Positions 1-8,459 of a stretch of 32,121 nt of DNA are shown here, piece after piece. The notes below the pieces were generated by a model. It ran no database searches, was not told the DNA's origin, and saw only the letters and a list, made by a program, of their open reading frames with translations. Origin of the DNA: Beijerinckiaceae bacterium (GTDB lineage Bacteria > Pseudomonadota > Alphaproteobacteria > Rhizobiales > Beijerinckiaceae); assembly GCA_019747375.1 (NCBI GenBank), contig JAIEQX010000139.1, positions 1 through 32,121 on the forward strand, given 5' to 3'. The stretch's first letter is position 1. Each line of letters begins with the position of its first letter. A program made the translations under genes and the position numbers.

Positions 1-1
1 G

Positions 2-916
2 TCCCTGATGCGCTCCGAACGTCTCGGCTACGGGGCTTTCCTGGTCCGCCGCGTCTGCCGCATCTATCTTCCCTTCGCCGCGTCCATTCTGCTCTCCGCG
101 CTGATCTACGAGATGATCGAGCCGCATCGCCTTGTCGGTCTCAACGCCTATTTCCAGAAGGAGATCTGGACCGTTGAGCCGAGCGCCAGCGTGCTTCTGG
201 CGCATCTGCTGATGCTGAACCGGCCGCAGGACATAACGCTCAACAATCCGATGTGGAGCCTCGTCATCGAGATGCGGATCTCGCTGCTGTTTCCGCTTCT
301 CTTTGCGCTCACGCAGGTCAGGCGGCATGCGGCGCTCGCATTCGCCGCCGCGTCGTCGGTCATCGCAGGCGCGATTTACGCCAAGACTCCCTGGAGCGGG
401 TTTCCCTACACCAATGGCGACGTCGCGCAGGCGCTTCTGCTGACGCTCTATTTCGCGCCGTGTTTCGCCTACGGCATGGTCCTCGCGCGCTATCGCCGAC
501 CGATCGAAGCCGTGTTCTGGGCGCTTCAAGGCTGGAAGCGGACCGCGCTCTGGATCTTCGCCTTCGGCGCCATGAGCCAGAATTTCGATCTGCTGTGCGG
601 GCTGGGCGCCATGCTGATCATCAGCCTGTCGCTCACGTCCCGGCGGGCCGCAGCACTCCTGTCGACCCCGCTGTTGAAATGGCTGGGCTCGATTTCATAC
701 AGCCTCTACCTCGTCCACATCATCGTCATCGCCGCTCTGATGCAGACCTATTTCGAGACCTTGCCCGTAACGCTCGTTCTCGCCATGGCGATCGTCGCAT
801 CGCTGGCCGCCGCTCAACTCATGTATGTGATCGTCGAGCGTCCGGCCATGAACCTCGGCCGGTTCCTGACGCGCCGCGGCGAGCGTCCGATCACGGCGCA
901 GCCGCTGGCGCCCTGA
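2..916 (+). CDS. Acyltransferase family 3 membrane protein, 5' end cut by the window
   Basis: Integral membrane O-acyltransferase (acyltransferase_3 / OafA-ExoZ type), which transfers acetyl, succinyl or similar groups to sugars of a surface polysaccharide. The reading frame is open to the window edge. Family members normally begin with a helix carrying a catalytic histidine upstream of the segment GYGAFLVRRVCRIYLPF seen here at the very start, so the listed ATG at 8 is probably internal and the true N-terminus is missing. Several hydrophobic helices follow, and the last ones contain the typical SYSLYLVHI stretch and end in a basic tail. Its neighbours are exopolysaccharide genes, so decoration of that polymer is the likely job. 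The acyl group cannot be predicted. It converges with the exporter gene, with only six bases between the stop codons. Confidence 0.85.
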   Translation, partial: SLMRSERLGYGAFLVRRVCRIYLPFAASILLSALIYEMIEPHRLVGLNAYFQKEIWTVEPSASVLLAHLLMLNRPQDITLNNPMWSLVIEMRISLLFPLLFALTQVRRHAALAFAAASSVIAGAIYAKTPWSGFPYTNGDVAQALLLTLYFAPCFAYGMVLARYRRPIEAVFWALQGWKRTALWIFAFGAMSQNFDLLCGLGAMLIISLSLTSRRAAALLSTPLLKWLGSISYSLYLVHIIVIAALMQTYFETLPVTLVLAMAIVASLAAAQLMYVIVERPAMNLGRFLTRRGERPITAQPLAP

Positions 917-922
917 GCCTGT

Positions 923-2248
923 TCAGCGAACCTGTGGCGCGTTGGCGGAAGACGTGTCCCGAAGCGTCAGGTCGCGCGCACCGCCGCGCTGCTGGTCGCG
1001 CTCGCGACTGACGCTCACGACATCGCCCGGCAGGACTTCATCGGTTTCGGAGATCACGAACGTCTTCTGCTGTCCGTCGACGCGGCGCGTGACGCGGAAC
1101 ACCGGGCGACGCTGCTCGCCATCCGGCCCGGCGACGTCGAGCGCGGGCTGATAGGCTTCCGAATTCGCCAGCAAGGCCTGCGCGGTTTCAAATTTTTCCG
1201 CGATCGTGGCCAGCTTGCTGCGAACTTCGTTGAGCATCACCAGCGTTTCCGTGCGGAATTTTCCGCGCAGCTCTGCAATCTCGCGATCCATCTTCGACAG
1301 ATCCTGCTTGGCGCGCAGCGAAGCGACGCTGACCTCCAGCCGGCTGGTGTCGAATTGCGCGGTGTTCTGCTCCAGCGACAATTGCCGGCCGCTGACCGCA
1401 AGGCCCTTGGCCGCCAGAGAGGCGATATTGTCGAGTTCGCGCTTGGCGAGTTCATATTGCCGCTCGAGGGACGCGCCCTTGGCTTTGAGAAAGTCGATCT
1501 CCTGGGCCAGAACGATCTTCGTGGCGTTCAGCGACGCGATCTGGGACTGCAGGCTGTCGCGGCGCGCATCGAACAGGAGCTGTTCTTCCCGCACGAGACG
1601 CGCGACGTCGCGGTCGGCGCTGCGCGACGCAATTTCGGGCGGCAGTGCAAGCTGGGCGGCATTGTCGAGTTCGGCCTCGAGCCGCGCCTGCCGGATCTTC
1701 AAAGTGAGCTGGTCGACGCTCAGCAGGCGGAGTTCTCCCCTGCCCGTCAGAGCTTCGCGCTCCATCTGTCCACCCGGCGAGATGGAGCGGAGCAAGCCGC
1801 CGCCGATGCTCAGGGCCTGCAACGCATTCAGGCCGGGCCGGTAAGGATATTCGCCAGGCGTCGCGACGGTGCCGAGAATGTAGAACGGCCGATATTCGGT
1901 GATTTCGACGGAGGCGTCGGGGCGCTGCGAAAGGCCGACCTTGGCCTGCAGCCGTTCGGCGATCAAGGCGGCGAACGCGCTTGTCGACAGGCCGGACGCC
2001 TTGACCTCGCCGATCAGCGGAAGCGAAACATTGCCGGAGGAATTCACGACGAATTCGCCAGAAAGCGCTTTCCATTCGTTTGCGTCGCCGACCGCGGTCC
2101 GCCAGTCGATCACCCGCACGCGCAGCTTGTCCTGAACGTCGAGGCGATATTCGCCGCCGGCTTGCGCCATGGCGAAGCCGCCGCCGAAGAAGGAAGCTCC
2201 CAAAAGCGTGAGCGCCACGAGAACGAGCTTAATCACCGCAATCTCCAC
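923..2248 (-). CDS. exoF: ExoF-like polysaccharide export protein (OPX/Wza family) with long coiled coil
   Basis: Periplasmic/outer-membrane export component for exopolysaccharide. A hydrophobic signal segment occupies residues 1-28 (ending FAMAQA). The polysaccharide export (Poly_export) domain follows, starting YRLDVQDKLRVRVIDW, up to about residue 125. An SLBB-type segment comes next (FYILGTVATPGEYPYRPG, about 125-175). Residues 185-350 are rich in Leu, Ala, Glu, Arg and Gln and look like a long coiled coil. The order and the length of 441 residues match rhizobial ExoF (about 420) rather than the shorter Wza. There is no clear lipobox. It is transcribed away from the glycosyltransferase and polymerase genes from a shared upstream region. 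The partner ExoP-like protein here has a short periplasmic part, so this coiled coil may supply part of the trans-periplasmic structure; that is inference. Confidence 0.88.
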   Translation of the reverse strand: MEIAVIKLVLVALTLLGASFFGGGFAMAQAGGEYRLDVQDKLRVRVIDWRTAVGDANEWKALSGEFVVNSSGNVSLPLIGEVKASGLSTSAFAALIAERLQAKVGLSQRPDASVEITEYRPFYILGTVATPGEYPYRPGLNALQALSIGGGLLRSISPGGQMEREALTGRGELRLLSVDQLTLKIRQARLEAELDNAAQLALPPEIASRSADRDVARLVREEQLLFDARRDSLQSQIASLNATKIVLAQEIDFLKAKGASLERQYELAKRELDNIASLAAKGLAVSGRQLSLEQNTAQFDTSRLEVSVASLRAKQDLSKMDREIAELRGKFRTETLVMLNEVRSKLATIAEKFETAQALLANSEAYQPALDVAGPDGEQRRPVFRVTRRVDGQQKTFVISETDEVLPGDVVSVSRERDQQRGGARDLTLRDTSSANAPQVR

Positions 2249-2559
2249 AGTCCGAACGCGCGCAAGATCGCAAGATGTAACTTACAACGCACTGCAACAT
2301 ATCATCTTTACGGCACAACGAGAACTAGTCCTCGTTAGAGGATCCTAAAGGCCATCTGGTGAACAGTTCGACAATGACATGCCGTCGTTTTTAGGGCCGA
2401 CCCCGTGACGTGGTTAATCTTTACCACGCTGGTTAAGCTGCGCGCGCGAAGTCTGTCCTGCCGAAATTGCCCGATTGCCGGACGCAATGCTAACTGTCGC
2501 AAAGGCGGGATAACGCAAGGACAGCGCGCGTCTAACGACACCGAAACGAATTCCGCGCC
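2249..2559. promoter_or_regulatory. Divergent intergenic region between exporter and glycosyltransferase genes
   Basis: About 310 bases with no convincing gene. It must carry the promoters for both the reverse-strand exporter and the forward glycosyltransferase gene. A dyad CGTGGT-N8-ACCACG lies at 2409-2428, and the heptamer TGGTTAA occurs twice, at 2411 and 2430. I could not pick a convincing -35/-10 pair on either strand. Confidence 0.4.
2409..2436. promoter_or_regulatory. Dyad plus direct repeat, possible operator
   Basis: Inverted arms CGTGGT (2409-2414) and ACCACG (2423-2428) are separated by eight bases. A direct repeat of TGGTTAA (2411-2417 and 2430-2436) has starts 19 bases apart. 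The position, in the only divergent gap of the exopolysaccharide locus, makes a regulator site plausible. The regulator is unknown. Confidence 0.3.
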
Positions 2560-3645
2560 ATGGTGCGGATGCAGACCGAAGAAAGACGCCAATTGCCCAC
2601 TTCCTTCACGATCAATGGACGATTTTTCTCCCAGGCGGCGTCCGGCGTGCAGCGTTACGCTCAGCAGATCGTGGAGTCGATTGACCGACAGGCGGTTGGC
2701 GATGTCGTGCTGGCTCTTCCTCCGGGGGATGTAAGCCTGCCGCCATTCGGGAAGATCCGGCCCAAGACCCTCGGCGCCTCCAACGGCTACCTTTGGGAGC
2801 AGGTCATGCTGCCCGCTCTCGCCAGGGGGCCTTTGCTGAATCTCTGCAATCTGGGGCCGGTCGTGCGCAGCGACCAGATTGTCTGCATGCATGACGCCAA
2901 TGTCTACACGGACCCGAATTCCTACAGTCGCGCCTTTCAGCTCGCTTACCGGACGCTGCAACCCCTGCTGGCCCGACGCGCGGCGCGCGTGACGACCGTT
3001 TCGAAATTTTCCGCCACGATGCTGGCCAAATACCTGCCCATCAAGGCGACCGACATTCTGGTGCTGCCGAACGGGCACGAACACGTCCATGCCTGGGACG
3101 CCTCGCGCTCGACCATCCTGTCGTCAGGAGCGGCGCGGCCTTTCGTGCTGCTGATTGGCAGCAAGGCCAAACACAAGAATGCGGACCTCGTCCTGTCGCT
3201 GGCCGACGCGCTCGACGAACTCGGGCTCGATATTTACGTCGCCGGCGGACAGGGCCGCATCTTCGCCGCGACCGAGACCCGGGAGCGCGCCAACATCGTG
3301 CGCCTCGGCTTTGTCTCCGACGATGATCTTGCGGCGCTTTATGCGCGCGCATCATGCCTCGTGTTCCCGTCATGGAGCGAGGGCTTCGGGCTCCCCATCG
3401 TCGAGGCCATGGCGCTCGGCTGTCCGGTCATCTCGTCGGATCGCGCCAGCATGCCGGAGGTCGGCGGGGCCGCCGCCCGCTACGCCGCCCCGGATGATCC
3501 GGCCGGCTGGCTCGGCCGAATCCGCGAAATCGCCGGATCCGAGGCTTTGAGGCAGGACATGATTTCCGCCGGGCGGGAGCAGGCCCGGAAATTCTCGTGG
3601 ACCCAGTCCGCCGCGGGGTATCTCGAAGCCCTCGCGGCCATCTGA
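2560..3645 (+). CDS. Glycosyltransferase family 4 (GT-B fold)
   Basis: Cytoplasmic or membrane-associated glycosyltransferase that moves a sugar from a nucleotide donor to the growing lipid-linked repeat unit. The N-terminal stretch INGRFFSQAASGVQRYAQQI is typical of the GT4 mannosyl/rhamnosyltransferase group. The donor-binding C-terminal half carries PSWSEGFGLPIVEAMALG, the E-x7-E motif of this family, followed by a conserved PEVGG. The length of 361 residues is normal. The start is uncertain: ATG at 2560 and ATG at 2569 are both possible and neither has a strong ribosome-binding site. It lies 50 bases before the polymerase-like gene and is probably co-transcribed with it. The sugar specificity cannot be read from sequence. 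Confidence 0.87.
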   Translation: MVRMQTEERRQLPTSFTINGRFFSQAASGVQRYAQQIVESIDRQAVGDVVLALPPGDVSLPPFGKIRPKTLGASNGYLWEQVMLPALARGPLLNLCNLGPVVRSDQIVCMHDANVYTDPNSYSRAFQLAYRTLQPLLARRAARVTTVSKFSATMLAKYLPIKATDILVLPNGHEHVHAWDASRSTILSSGAARPFVLLIGSKAKHKNADLVLSLADALDELGLDIYVAGGQGRIFAATETRERANIVRLGFVSDDDLAALYARASCLVFPSWSEGFGLPIVEAMALGCPVISSDRASMPEVGGAAARYAAPDDPAGWLGRIREIAGSEALRQDMISAGREQARKFSWTQSAAGYLEALAAI

Positions 3646-3695
3646 GGCCGGGGGTATGTTGCTGAAACTCAAGTCGACCCGAGCCAGGATCTGAG

Positions 3696-5117
3696 ATGGA
3701 CATTCAACTGATCGGCCTCCTGGCCTTCGCCTTCGGCCTATCGGCGTTTCGCAATCTCCGTTTCGCGTTTTTCGCCTTCACGATCTCGTCTCTGCTCGGC
3801 TCGTCCGCCGCCGCCATTCTCACCTTCATGGGCGGGGCGAACGTCCAGCCGGCGCATCTGATGCTGGGTTTTCTGACGCTCGGCCTGATGACCCAGGCTG
3901 CGCGGCGCGAAAAATTCGAAATGCCGCGCGAGGGCGTCTGGCTTTCGCTCGCGGTCGGCTACGGGGTGCTGGGCGCCTTCTTCCTCCCGCGACTTTTTGC
4001 GGGTGAAACCTACATCAACGCCATCGGGGTGACTGAATTCGGCTTTGCGTCGATTCCAATTCCGCTCGGTCCGACTTCCGGCAACATCACCCAGTCGGTC
4101 TATTTCGTCGGCAATCTCGTCTGCTTTCTCGTGAGCTACGCTTTTGCGCGCTCGCCCGGCAACATCCGCGTCGCCTGCAACGCCTACATGACCTATTGCG
4201 TGCTCAATGTCGGTTTCGCGCTGGTGGATCTCGCCACTTACGCAACGGGAACCGCGTTCCTGCTCGATTTCATCAGAAACGCCACTTACACCCTGCATCT
4301 CGATACCGAGATCGACGGCCTGAAGCGCATCGTGGGTTCGTTCACCGAAACCTCGTCCTTCTCTTATGCGTCCATCGCCTGCCTGGGTTTCATGGGGCGT
4401 CTCTGGCTCGGCGGCGTGGCGCCTGCGCTCACGCTGACGATTTCGCTGGCGACAATTGCGCTGCTGATCCTGTCGACATCCACGACCGCCTATGTGGCCC
4501 TGCCGATCATGCTTTGCTTCCTGCTGATGACGGGCGGCTTCCGGCTGCTGAACAGCAAGACAAACGCCACGACGCTGCTCTTCGTCGTCATGACGCCCCT
4601 GCTGGCGATCCTGGCCCTGACCACGATCCTGCTGATCCCGTCCGTCTCGGACGCGCTCTATAATTTCATCGACATGTCGATCCTTCGGAAAGGGACGTCC
4701 GCGTCCGGGATCGAGCGGACGCAATGGAACGTCTTCGCGTTTCAGAACTTCATCGAGACCTACGGTCTGGGCGCGGGCGTGGGAAGCGTGCGCGCCTCGA
4801 GCTTCGTCATAGCTGTGCTGGCCAATCTCGGCGTCATTGGCGGCGGGGCTTATCTCATGTTCATCATACTCGTCGTGAGCGGCCAGAAAGCCCCGCGTGA
4901 AACCTATAACGGCGCCGTTCAGGCGGCGGCCCAGACTGCCTGTGTCGGCATGCTGATCGCCGCCACCATCTCGGGCGCCTTGATCGACCTCGGCCTGACC
5001 TTCTTCATCCTGGCGGGCCTTGCGACCGCCGTGAACGAGACCGCCGGCGCGCGAACCGTGGCGCGGCGTCGGCCGCCGCAGGCGGTCGCGGACTACACCC
5101 CTCAGGCGACCGCCTGA
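3696..5117 (+). CDS. O-antigen polymerase/ligase-like membrane protein (ExoQ/Wzy type)
   Basis: Polytopic inner-membrane protein of 473 residues with roughly ten to twelve hydrophobic helices and a basic C-terminal tail. A larger polar loop in the second half (about 310-365) precedes the segment GLGAGVGSVRASSF, a pattern common in the Wzy_C/O-antigen ligase superfamily. In an Exo-type locus such a protein polymerises repeat units on undecaprenyl diphosphate at the periplasmic face (ExoQ role), although a ligase-like role is also possible. The start ATG is preceded by AGGATCTGAG. An antisense ORF of 470 codons over this gene is a composition shadow. Family-level confidence is high; the exact role is inferred from the neighbours. 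Confidence 0.82.
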   Translation: MDIQLIGLLAFAFGLSAFRNLRFAFFAFTISSLLGSSAAAILTFMGGANVQPAHLMLGFLTLGLMTQAARREKFEMPREGVWLSLAVGYGVLGAFFLPRLFAGETYINAIGVTEFGFASIPIPLGPTSGNITQSVYFVGNLVCFLVSYAFARSPGNIRVACNAYMTYCVLNVGFALVDLATYATGTAFLLDFIRNATYTLHLDTEIDGLKRIVGSFTETSSFSYASIACLGFMGRLWLGGVAPALTLTISLATIALLILSTSTTAYVALPIMLCFLLMTGGFRLLNSKTNATTLLFVVMTPLLAILALTTILLIPSVSDALYNFIDMSILRKGTSASGIERTQWNVFAFQNFIETYGLGAGVGSVRASSFVIAVLANLGVIGGGAYLMFIILVVSGQKAPRETYNGAVQAAAQTACVGMLIAATISGALIDLGLTFFILAGLATAVNETAGARTVARRRPPQAVADYTPQATA

Positions 5118-5409
5118 TCGACGATCAAGGACTGGGGAAAGCATCGGCAAGTCGTTGTTTGGATTTACGATACCGAGACTTTAAGGGACTACCTCGGGAA
5201 ACCCGATGGGCATATGTCCGCCGATATGCGACAAGCGGCCTGCTTCGGACCGGGAGTTTGTCGAGGCCAACGCCTGGCCCGGCTGACACCGCCGCGGCCG
5301 ATTATAGAAGACTTGTCGATAAGCATTTAGAATTCAAAGACGTCCGAATCGGTAACTTGCCCTGACTGTATCGATGGGGCGTCGGCCGATCGGAATCCGG
5401 GAGCAGACC
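5118..5409 (+). other. Intergenic region before the ExoP-like gene
   Basis: About 290 bases. The ORF track lists a 68-codon TTG-started frame (5159-5365) here, which resembles no protein known to me and has no ribosome-binding site. The 3' part (5310-5345) is AT-richer than the surroundings and could hold a promoter for the next gene. No clear terminator hairpin is visible. Confidence 0.3.
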
Positions 5410-7014
5410 ATGTTGTATCGCGATCCGCCGCTCGACGGTCCCGCATTCGGCGACGACGAACTCGTCAAGGGCCCGCAGCGCAGCGTGCTCCTGATGGCTG
5501 TCGGCGCCATCCGCCGGCGCCTGAAGAGCCTGATCGCGTGGATCATCGGCTGCCTCGCGGCGGCGGCCATCTACATCATGGTCACGCCCGCCGAATTCGC
5601 CGCCACGTCGTTGATCATCCTGGAGCCGCGCCGTCCCGCGTTTCTCACCCAGAACGACGTCGGGCAGCTGCAGCAGAATCTCGACACGCCCCAGATCGAA
5701 AGCCAGGTTCAGATCATCAAGTCCGGCCGCATCGTCAGCGCCGTGATCAAGGAAATGGACCTCGCCTCCGATCCGGATCTGACCAACCCGCGCCGCGGCC
5801 TCATCGCCTGGGTCCGCGACCTCCTGTTCGACGAGGTCGAAAAGCCCGTCACGCTTCCGGTGGCCGTGTTCTCGGAGCGCATCAACGTTCGCCGCGTCGG
5901 CCAGTCGCTCGTTCTGGAGATCAGCGTCCGGGCTTCGACGCCCGAACAATCCGCCGCGCTCACCAACGCCGTGGTCGCCGCATATCTGTACGATCAGGTG
6001 AGTTCCAAGCTGGTCGATACGCGCCGGACCGGCGACTGGCTGCAAAGCCGCATCGAGGATATGCGCAACCAGCAGCAGGCCGCCCTCGCCGCCATGCGGA
6101 CGGGCATCGCCGCCGAAGTCCCCTTCCCGGCCGCCGACGTGCGCATTCTCAACACCGCGACGCCGCCGTCTGGAAAATCCTTCCCCAAGACCACGCTGAT
6201 CATGATCTTCGCCATGACCTTCGCGCTCGTCACCGGCGTCGGGGCGGTCGTCGTCGGCCGTCTCATGGACCGACGCGTCTGGAGCGTCGAGGATATGGCG
6301 GAAACGATCCGCAAGCGCTGCATCACGTCGGTGCCGCGCGTTCGCGGCCTGAAGCTGAAGGGTGGCGCGCGCCGGCCCGTGGCGCTCGAGCTCGCGACCC
6401 AGAAACCCTGGACCAGATTCGCGGAAAGTTTCCGCACCATCCGCAACGCCGTTCTCAACAACGGCCAGTCGGCCCCCCGCACGATCGGCCTCGTCTCCTG
6501 GCGCCATGGCGAGGGCACGACCATGATGTCCGCCAATCTGGCGCACACGCTTGCGGCTTCCGGCGCCTCCGTCGTGCTCGTCGACGCGGACATCCGCAGC
6601 GCCGTGCTGACGAGAACCATGACGCCCGACGCCACGATCGGGCTCGCCGACCTGATCCAGCCCGTCGATGGCGTTCAGCCCGAGCTGATCTCCATCAGCC
6701 GCTCGCTGAACTTTCTGCCCGCCCTGCAGAAGGGCAAGAAGGCCGAGCCGTTCCTGTTCGTCGGATCTCAGGCGGTCCGCGACCTCCTGCAGGATCTCAG
6801 CCGCGACAACATCGTCATCGTGGACATGCCGCCGATGTCGGAGTCCAACGACGCCGTCGCCATGGCGCCGCTCCTCGACGGCGTCATCCTGGTGATCGAA
6901 GCCGGGCGGACCAAGGTCGAGGAGGTCGCCCAGGCGATCGACGCGCTCGAACACGTCAAGACGCATGTGCTCGGCACCGTCATCAACAAGCAGCGCGAAT
7001 TGCCCGGCGCCTGA
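5410..7014 (+). CDS. ExoP-like polysaccharide co-polymerase with degenerate BY-kinase domain
   Basis: Controls chain length and export of the exopolysaccharide from the inner membrane (Wzz fused to a bacterial tyrosine-kinase-like ATPase). I chose ATG 5410 because GGGAG lies just upstream; the ORF track starts 12 codons earlier. The first membrane helix is about residues 38-58, the periplasmic part has Wzz-type sequence, and the second helix is about 258-280. The cytoplasmic ATPase follows. Its Walker A region reads SWRHGEGTT (residues 363-371): the invariant lysine position is Thr370. Walker A' (VVLVDAD, about 388-394) and Walker B (IVIVD, 468-472) remain. The C-terminal end, INKQRELPGA, has no tyrosine cluster, unlike true BY-kinases. 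The protein is 534 residues against nearly 790 for S. meliloti ExoP, with a much shorter periplasmic coiled coil. It is probably a co-polymerase without kinase activity. Confidence 0.86.
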   Translation: MLYRDPPLDGPAFGDDELVKGPQRSVLLMAVGAIRRRLKSLIAWIIGCLAAAAIYIMVTPAEFAATSLIILEPRRPAFLTQNDVGQLQQNLDTPQIESQVQIIKSGRIVSAVIKEMDLASDPDLTNPRRGLIAWVRDLLFDEVEKPVTLPVAVFSERINVRRVGQSLVLEISVRASTPEQSAALTNAVVAAYLYDQVSSKLVDTRRTGDWLQSRIEDMRNQQQAALAAMRTGIAAEVPFPAADVRILNTATPPSGKSFPKTTLIMIFAMTFALVTGVGAVVVGRLMDRRVWSVEDMAETIRKRCITSVPRVRGLKLKGGARRPVALELATQKPWTRFAESFRTIRNAVLNNGQSAPRTIGLVSWRHGEGTTMMSANLAHTLAASGASVVLVDADIRSAVLTRTMTPDATIGLADLIQPVDGVQPELISISRSLNFLPALQKGKKAEPFLFVGSQAVRDLLQDLSRDNIVIVDMPPMSESNDAVAMAPLLDGVILVIEAGRTKVEEVAQAIDALEHVKTHVLGTVINKQRELPGA

Positions 7015-7666
7015 CCCGAAAGGGATCGCTGCAAGTTGTCGCAGGACGGCCCCGCTCGTCCCGCCGCCGCTTCGATGAGCGCAGAAGAACAGGGCATGCG
7101 CCGGCGGCTCTGTTCAGGCGTCGAATTGCGCCCCGTCCCTGCAGAAGTTTCCAGGACAAACAGCGCGACTTCTGACGATCTGAGCGAAGCGTTCGAGATT
7201 GTTCGTCGTCTGCGCCGGTTTAACTGAAGCTATTCTGACGTCTTGACCGCACAGCCGCGAGCGCAGGCTGCACAACAACTGTCAACTTTATTTCAAGTGA
7301 CGCTCACGCAGGCGGCGGTTTTTCTTGGGTGCGTTGCACCAATGCGTCGCGAATCGACCAAAATCGGCCGCGGACCGTCAAAGCGCCAAGCTCAAGTCAA
7401 GTGCAGACTGCCAAAATGATCGGCAAATCGCCGTCATCACAAGGAACTGATCTGCGACATTATTGTTAATCGCCTTAACCAATTAACGGAACCGCGCAAA
7501 AACCACCTAAAATCATGTTAAAAGTTTGTTAAATCACGTTGATTTCGAAACAGCAGTATGGGATAGTCACCAGACATTAAGGATACCCCTGTGCTTCAGG
7601 CCAAGGGAAAAAGGCGAAAAGCCTGTTCCGTCTCTTAGGATCTGTCCGAATTAGTGGGGTTGACCT
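7015..7666 (+). promoter_or_regulatory. Long leader/regulatory region upstream of the exoY-like gene
   Basis: About 650 bases without a convincing gene. The 63-codon TTG-started frame at 7036-7227 has no recognisable similarity. From about 7440 to 7560 the DNA is clearly AT-richer than the rest of the window and contains five TTAA tetranucleotides. In rhizobia the exoY upstream region is a target of regulators such as MucR/Ros, so control of polymer initiation here is plausible. A second possibility is a CtrA-type site. No terminator with a T-run is visible after the preceding gene. Confidence 0.45.
7466..7532. promoter_or_regulatory. Cluster of TTAA motifs including a TTAA-N7-TTAA pair
   Basis: TTAA occurs at 7466, 7475, 7483, 7518 and 7529. 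The last two form TTAA-AAGTTTG-TTAA, matching the TTAA-N7-TTAA spacing of alphaproteobacterial CtrA sites. The pair lies about 135 bases before the GTG start of the exoY-like gene. The match is to a short, degenerate consensus in AT-rich DNA, so chance is a real alternative. Confidence 0.35.
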
Positions 7667-8338
7667 GTGACGATCCATAACACGACTGACTACGACACGC
7701 TTCTTGGCCAGGATAGCCAACGCGCCATCGGGGGCAGCGCCAAGCGCGCCTTTGATCTTGTCGCAAGCGTCGCAGCGGCCATTGTCGTCGCTCCGCTCCT
7801 GATCATGCTCAGTCTCCTGATCCTGGTGACCAACGGCGGCCCGGTCACGATCCGGCACCAGCGCGTCGGCAAGGGCGGACGGAAGTTCGGCTGCTTCAAG
7901 TTCCGCACGATGGTGACCAATGGCGATGAAGTCCTGAAGCGCCACCTGGCGGAAAACCCCGCCGCCATGGAAGAATGGACCCGTAACCGCAAGCTCGTCG
8001 TCGACCCCCGCGTGACGCGTCTCGGCCGCATCCTCCGCAAGACCAGCCTTGATGAGCTCCCGCAGCTCTTCAACATCATTGCGGGCGACATGAGCTTTGT
8101 CGGTCCGCGCCCGATCGTCGAGGACGAGATCGTCCGCTACGGCAACGCCTTTGCGGAATACAGCCGCGCCCGTCCCGGCCTGACCGGCCGCTGGCAGATC
8201 AGCGGCCGCAACGACACCGGCTATGACGAGCGCGTCAAGCTCGACCGGGAATATGTGACCAACTGGTCGTTCAGCCGGGATATCGTCATTCTCGTGCTCA
8301 CCATCCCCGCTGTGATCAAGGCCCGGGGCGTCTACTGA
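7667..8338 (+). CDS. exoY: ExoY-like undecaprenyl-phosphate sugar phosphotransferase
   Basis: Initiates repeat-unit synthesis by transferring a hexose-1-phosphate (galactose-1-phosphate for S. meliloti ExoY) from UDP-sugar to undecaprenyl phosphate at the inner membrane. One N-terminal hydrophobic helix (about residues 27-57) precedes the cytoplasmic bacterial sugar transferase domain. The diagnostic motifs are KFRTM, LRKTSLDELPQLFNI, SFVGPRPI and RPGLTGRWQISGRN. The length of 223 residues matches ExoY, not the longer WcaJ/PssY type. The GTG start at 7667 follows a GGGG run and gives an N-terminus that fits the family. It is preceded by a 650-base leader, suggesting its own promoter. The symbol reflects family resemblance; the sugar is not proven. 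Confidence 0.9.
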   Translation: MTIHNTTDYDTLLGQDSQRAIGGSAKRAFDLVASVAAAIVVAPLLIMLSLLILVTNGGPVTIRHQRVGKGGRKFGCFKFRTMVTNGDEVLKRHLAENPAAMEEWTRNRKLVVDPRVTRLGRILRKTSLDELPQLFNIIAGDMSFVGPRPIVEDEIVRYGNAFAEYSRARPGLTGRWQISGRNDTGYDERVKLDREYVTNWSFSRDIVILVLTIPAVIKARGVY

Positions 8339-8459
8339 CGCCCTCGCGCATTGAAAATAATGCCCTGCTTTATGGGTTTTGGCTTTCGGTTCCGGGCCGT
8401 TTGGCGTTAGGAATCGGACAGCCCCTTCCATTCTTGCAAAGATTCAGCGGTCGACCAGC

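Noticed and set aside
3738-5150. 470-codon reverse-strand ORF opposite the polymerase-like gene
   Set aside because: Strongly basic and acidic shadow of a membrane protein; no family features.
5159-5365. Small ORF of 68 codons before the ExoP-like gene
   Set aside because: TTG start without ribosome-binding site, unrecognised sequence, position within a probable promoter region.
5302-6966. 554-codon reverse-strand ORF opposite the ExoP-like gene
   Set aside because: Composition shadow: charged, low-hydrophobicity sequence without motifs, against a forward frame with membrane helices and Walker motifs.
7036-7227. Small ORF of 63 codons after the ExoP-like gene
   Set aside because: TTG start, no ribosome-binding site and no recognisable similarity. 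Retained only as a possibility in the gap finding.
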